Position numbers and translations under genes: made by a program
Notes under the pieces: model-generated
Seen by the model: only the letters and a program-made list of their open reading frames with translations
What the model was told of the DNA's origin: nothing
The model's database searches: none
Source: Natronococcus pandeyae
GTDB lineage: Archaea > Halobacteriota > Halobacteria > Halobacteriales > Natrialbaceae
DNA: 64,000 nt
Assembly: GCF_008122205.1 (NCBI RefSeq)
Contig: NZ_PHNJ01000003.1
Span: 391,219 to 455,218 of the forward strand
Direction of reading: 5' to 3'
Shown: positions 60,770-64,000 of the stretch, piece by piece
Layout: each line of letters begins with the position of its first letter
Numbering within the stretch: the first letter of the stretch is position 1

Positions 60770-61501
60770 CTACGAGAGGACCCGCCGGAGAATCGGATCG
60801 GGGGTGACCTCGAACGCCCACGCGACGAGTCGCCACCGACGGGTGACGTAGACGTGGTCGCGCTCGTTTCGGATCGCTCGAGTGATCTGTTTCGCCGCCG
60901 TCTCGGGCGAACACTCCCAGAACGAGCCGTAGGAGAGTTCGGTATCGACGAACCCCGGCTCGACGGTCGTGATCGTTACGTCCGTCTCGTTCCCCGCTGT
61001 GCGATTCCGGAGGCCCTCGAGATAGGTCGAGACGAACGCCTTCGAGGCGTTGTACGCCTGGGTGCCGCCGTTCCCGAAGTGTGCCGCGACAGACGAGATG
61101 CCGACGAGGTGGCCGTCGCCGTCGGCTGTGTCCTCGAAGTGCTCCATCGCAGCGGTCGCGATCGCCGTGAACCCGCGGACGTTGACGTCGATCGTCTGTC
61201 GCTCTCGCTCCCACTCGAGGTCGTAGTTCACGGCCGCGGTGCCGGCGCTGATGACGACGAGATCGACCGACGGCATCGCCGCCGCGAGTTCGACGAACGC
61301 CGATCGCGCGTCCTCGGTCTCGGTGACGTCCATCGTCGCGACGTACGATTTGGTCGGCAACTCCTCACCGATTCGTTTCAGGCGGTCGGTCCGCCTGGCG
61401 GTCAGTCCGACCTCGTACCCCGCCGCGGCGAGTTCGCGGGCCACGGCCTCCCCGATTCCCGACGACGCACCGACGACGATCGCTCCGCGTGACTGCTCCA
61501 T
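60770..61501 (-). CDS. short-chain dehydrogenase/reductase
   Basis: 243-residue classical SDR. The cofactor-binding motif is 'AIVVGASSGIGEAVARELAA', the 'NAG'-equivalent is 'VVISAGTAAVNYD', and the catalytic Ser-Tyr-Lys lies in 'ISSVAAHFGNGGTQAYNASK'. 'TARRTDRL' after the second strand suggests an NADP preference. Substrate unknown. The ATG at 61501 gives the usual short N-terminus. It converges on tmcA and is divergent from the DUF456 gene. Confidence 0.9.
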   Translation of the reverse strand: MEQSRGAIVVGASSGIGEAVARELAAAGYEVGLTARRTDRLKRIGEELPTKSYVATMDVTETEDARSAFVELAAAMPSVDLVVISAGTAAVNYDLEWERERQTIDVNVRGFTAIATAAMEHFEDTADGDGHLVGISSVAAHFGNGGTQAYNASKAFVSTYLEGLRNRTAGNETDVTITTVEPGFVDTELSYGSFWECSPETAAKQITRAIRNERDHVYVTRRWRLVAWAFEVTPDPILRRVLS

Positions 61502-61578
61502 GCCCACACGTTCGATGCCGGCGACGTAACGATTCTGGAGACGGTACGCCTTTGCCGTGGCCGGACGTTCAGTTTCCC

Positions 61579-62064
61579 ATGGTTGATGCGGTTTCCCTCG
61601 TCGCGATTGCCCTGCTCGTCGGCGGTGTCGTCGGGACCGTCGTCCCACTCGTTCCCGGCGGCCTGCTCTCGGTTTCCGGCCTCGTCCTCTACTGGTGGAA
61701 CTCCGGATTCGCCGAACCCGGACCGGTATCGTTTACAGTGCTAACGGCGCTCGGCGTGATTACGCTGCTCGTCGAGTTCTTCGGCGGTTCGATCGCCGCG
61801 AAGGCCGGCGGTGCCTCCTGGGGGACGACGGGCGCCGCCGCCGTCGTCGGCATCACCCTCATGATCGTCACCGGTCCGGTCGGCCTGCTGATCGGACTCT
61901 TTGGGACCGTGTTCCTGCTCGAGTACGCTCGAGGCGGCAACGTCAATCACAGCGGCCGGTCGGCCTTTTACGCGACAGTCGGTATCCTCGCCTCGACGGC
62001 GGTTCAGGTCCTGCTGACGGCGTCGATCCTGCTCGGCTTCCTCGTCGCGGTGTTCGTGTTTTAA
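61579..62064 (+). CDS. DUF456 family membrane protein
   Basis: 161-residue protein with four to five hydrophobic segments, several glycine-rich: 'VALIALLVGGVV'-like first helix ('SLVAIALLVGGVVGTVVPLV'), 'VITLLVEFFGGSIAAKAGGA', 'GTTGAAAVVGITLMIVTGPV', and a final helix ending 'ILLGFLVAVFVF'. This pattern and the Gly-zipper repeats match DUF456. Function unknown. The ATG at 61579 starts the first helix; a 'cctttg' stretch about 28 bp upstream is a weak TATA candidate. Confidence 0.82.
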   Translation: MVDAVSLVAIALLVGGVVGTVVPLVPGGLLSVSGLVLYWWNSGFAEPGPVSFTVLTALGVITLLVEFFGGSIAAKAGGASWGTTGAAAVVGITLMIVTGPVGLLIGLFGTVFLLEYARGGNVNHSGRSAFYATVGILASTAVQVLLTASILLGFLVAVFVF

Positions 62065-62114
62065 TCCGCGGGGATCGACCGAAACCCTGAATCGCTCGCC
62101 GTCGTGTATCCGGT

Positions 62115-62282
62115 ATGGAGTGCTCGGAGGACGACTGCGATCGAGCGGCCTGCGTCGAGCTCCACATCCCGTGGGACGAGAACAGGGTCGTCTGCGCCGC
62201 CCACGCCCGCGTGCTCGGCCGACAGGACGGCGTCGTCGCGGATCCCGACCCCGACCGAGGAGACGACCTGCTCGAGCGCTGA
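62115..62282 (+). CDS. small zinc-finger-like protein
   Basis: 55-residue frame not overlapped by any better gene: 'MECSEDDCDRAACVELHIPW' followed by 'DENRVVCAAHARVLGRQDGV' and an acidic end. Cys3, Cys8, Cys13 and 'CAAHAR' give a Cys/His set suited to one zinc ion, a type widespread among small haloarchaeal proteins. It lies 50 bp after DUF456 on the same strand and could be cotranscribed. Function unknown. Confidence 0.6.
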   Translation: MECSEDDCDRAACVELHIPWDENRVVCAAHARVLGRQDGVVADPDPDRGDDLLER

Positions 62283-62460
62283 CAGCCACCACCTACGCTG
62301 ATCGCTCGACGAGATCTTCGTTCGACGGAGTTTCTGAAACACATTACTGTAATTCTGCCACAAAATTAGTATGTGAATGCAATCTATCTGTACAATGGAT
62401 TATAGAACTCCATTTTTATCGCGGATTTTGCTTAACACCGCTGGATTCCATAAGGGGAGT

Positions 62461-63108
62461 ATGAGGAAAACAGACCCGACTACTCGGCGTACTGTTCTCA
62501 AGATTGCCGGTGCTGCTGGTGCGACAGCACTCGTCGCCGGTTGTGCGGACAACGGAGAGGAAGAAGACCCTGCAGAGGAAGAAGAAGACCCCGCTGAAGA
62601 CGAGGAGGAAGATCCGGACGAGGAAGAAGAAGAGAACGGTGAGGTGATCGAACCCGATACGCGGATCGAACTCGACGCTCAGACTCCGGGCTGGGTCGGC
62701 ATCGAACCCGAAGAGATCGCGGACGAGGAGAACCCGACGCTCGTCCTCGAGGAGGGCGCAGAGTACGAGATCGGCTGGGAGGAAGGCGACGGTAGCGCTC
62801 ACAACATCGAACTCGTCGACGAAGACGACGAGGTCGTCGAAGATTACGAGACCGACGAGGACAGCGAGGGTGGAGACGACCAGTTCATCGAGTTCGAAGC
62901 GACCGACGAGATCGCCGAGTACGTCTGCCGGCCCCACGAGGGGACGATGCGCGGCACGATCGAGATCGAAGAAAACGGCGAAGAGGAAGATGACGAGGAG
63001 GAGATGGACGATGAAGACGAGGAGGAGATGGACGATGAAGACGAGGAGGAGATGGACGATGAAGAGGAAGAGCCGGATGAGGAAGACGACGAAGAGAACG
63101 ACGAGTAA
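62461..63108 (+). CDS. cupredoxin lipoprotein with acidic arms (first of tandem pair)
   Basis: 215-residue blue-copper-type protein. Tat lipobox signal 'RRTVLKIAGAAGATALVAGC' anchors it outside the membrane. A Glu/Asp-rich linker leads to the cupredoxin domain, whose copper ligands are all present: His in 'SAHNIELV' and Cys, His, Met in 'EYVCRPHEGTMRGTI'. A second acidic arm with three 8-residue repeats ends the protein. It probably shuttles electrons in the respiratory chain like halocyanin. A 'gcttaac' box (62430-62436) lies about 28 bp before the ATG. Confidence 0.87.
   Translation: MRKTDPTTRRTVLKIAGAAGATALVAGCADNGEEEDPAEEEEDPAEDEEEDPDEEEEENGEVIEPDTRIELDAQTPGWVGIEPEEIADEENPTLVLEEGAEYEIGWEEGDGSAHNIELVDEDDEVVEDYETDEDSEGGDDQFIEFEATDEIAEYVCRPHEGTMRGTIEIEENGEEEDDEEEMDDEDEEEMDDEDEEEMDDEEEEPDEEDDEENDE
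62995..63066 (+). repeat. Three 24-bp tandem repeats in cupredoxin tail
   Basis: The unit beginning 'gaggaggagatggacgatga' occurs at 62995, 63019 and 63043, the last with one change, encoding EEEMDDED-type repeats at the C-terminus. The second cupredoxin gene ends outside the window, so it is unknown whether it shares the tail. Confidence 0.9.
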
Positions 63109-63509
63109 CCACCTCGAGCCGCGTCCGCGGAGGGAAAAGGTCGGCCGAACTCCGGTACGCCAAGCCGGATGTCTGCCGTACGCTCTCGGCTGAGACCGGG
63201 ATCGGATGGTTCCTCACGTTCCCATCTTTGGCCGTCGGAGCGTCGCGGACCCCAGTCATGAACGGAGTGCCGGTCTTGTGGTCGTGATCGACCGATTCGA
63301 ACGCCGGTGGATCGACGACGGAATCAGTATCGAGCGAACGAAACGGCAGTTTCACCGCGGTACGGATCTCTACTGAGATATTTGTTACCATTTCCGAGGT
63401 TTTAGAATATATTTCCCTCTCTCCGAGCGATAGTCTGTGTACTCCTGGGAAGAAACTCACTGGGAGTGCGAATATGATTTAACATCGCTGTACTCCGTAG
63501 ATCGGAGTA
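63109..63509. other. Intergenic region between tandem cupredoxins
   Basis: 401 bp. The right half is AT-rich ('ttagaatatatttccc' near 63405) and ends in a 'atttaac' TATA box (63478-63484) about 28 bp before the second cupredoxin ATG. The stretch 'taacatcgctg' through 'cggagtatg' resembles the first gene's 'taacaccgctg' through 'ggggagtatg', so the promoter was duplicated too. No coding signal was seen. Confidence 0.5.
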
Positions 63510-64000
63510 TGGCGGGAACAGATCCAACGTCCCGACGGACGGTGCTCAAGATCTCGGGTGCTGTCGGTGCAACGGCGCTGCTCGCGGGCTGTCCCGACGA
63601 CGAAGAGGAACCTGAAAACGACGAGGAAGAACCGGAAGAAGAGGTCGACGACGAGGAAGAACCGGACGAAGCGATCGAGCCCGGTACGCGGATCGAACTC
63701 GACGCCCAGACTCCGGGCTGGCAGGGCGTGGAGCCCGAAGAGATCGCGGACGAAGAGAACCCGACGCTCACCCTCGTCGAGGGCGAAGAGTACGAGATCG
63801 GCTGGGAAGAGGGCGACGGCAGTATGCACAACATCGAACTCGTCGACGAGGACGACGAGGTCGTCGAAGATTACGAGACCGACGAGGACGACGAAGGTGG
63901 CGACGACCAGTTCATCGAGTTCGAAGCGACCGACGAGATCGCCGAGTACGTCTGCCGGCCCCACGAGGGGACGATGCGCGGCACGATCGAGATCGAAGAA
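63510..64000 (+). CDS. cupredoxin lipoprotein (second of tandem pair, cut by window end)
   Basis: At least 163 residues; the C-terminus is outside the window. It repeats the first copy's plan: Tat lipobox signal 'SRRTVLKISGAVGATALLAG' then Cys, an acidic linker, and the copper ligands His ('SMHNIELV') and Cys/His/Met ('EYVCRPHEGTMRGTI'). The domain from 'TRIELDAQTPGW' onward is nearly identical to its neighbour, showing recent duplication or gene conversion, while signal and linker have diverged. Same likely role as a membrane-bound copper electron carrier. Confidence 0.87.

Overview
The window is chromosomal DNA from an extremely halophilic archaeon (class Halobacteria). GC content is high and proteins are strongly acidic. 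Many genes have a TATA-like box about 25-30 bp ahead of an ATG or GTG, which fits leaderless transcripts. Archaeal markers include S8e, L7Ae, S28e, L24e, TmcA, the archaeal coenzyme A adenylyltransferase and Tat lipoprotein signals. The gene set resembles Natrinema/Haloterrigena-type genomes, but the genus cannot be fixed from sequence alone. Nearly everything looks like core chromosome: there is no intact transposase, integrase, phage module or CRISPR array.

Layout. 0-3 kb: nucleoside uptake and salvage (ABC permease, cytidine deaminase, uridine phosphorylase). 3-5 kb: a diadenylate cyclase (dacZ) with an MscS-type channel. 5-12 kb: a secreted M14-like hydrolase, tRNA-Leu with duplicated 3' ends, a TFB-like cyclin protein, coaD, malic enzyme, a PQQ-propeller lipoprotein and S8e. 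12-21 kb: a phosphate regulon (AbrB-PhoU regulator, pstSCAB, PhoU) interrupted by a gamma-glutamyltransferase. 21-27 kb: a PRC-barrel/HhH acidic protein, then an etfB-etfA-fixCX electron-transfer operon. 27-36 kb: bactofilin-like protein, small conserved genes, a chemotaxis transducer, a phosphoribosyltransferase, a LeuA/CimA-type synthase and a second PQQ protein. 36-43 kb: a 1141-residue five-repeat beta-helix protein, a repeat-rich gap and an orphan Fe-S electron-transfer subunit. 43-48 kb: tRNA-Ser with duplicated 3' ends, moxR, ppc and tRNA-Glu. 48-64 kb: membrane-anchored HTH protein, MBL hydrolase, P-loop ATPase, D-lactate/glycolate-type dehydrogenase, superoxide dismutase, the rpl7ae-rps28e-rpl24e-ndk operon, tmcA, an SDR, DUF456, a small zinc protein and two tandem cupredoxins, the second cut by the window end.

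The most unusual material is non-coding. Downstream of both tRNA-Leu(TAG) and tRNA-Ser(CGA) lie two extra copies of that tRNA's 3' end. Most of these copies run into a long palindrome whose inner core is shared between the two loci, while its outer arms match the local tRNA T-arm. Separately, a three-hairpin element (8-9 bp stems, 3-4 nt loops, conserved linkers) occurs twice, 33 kb apart, on opposite strands, each time in sense orientation downstream of a gene. The copies differ by a compensatory base-pair change, so the fold appears conserved. The two pst promoters share a 28-bp block covering a probable operator and the TATA box.
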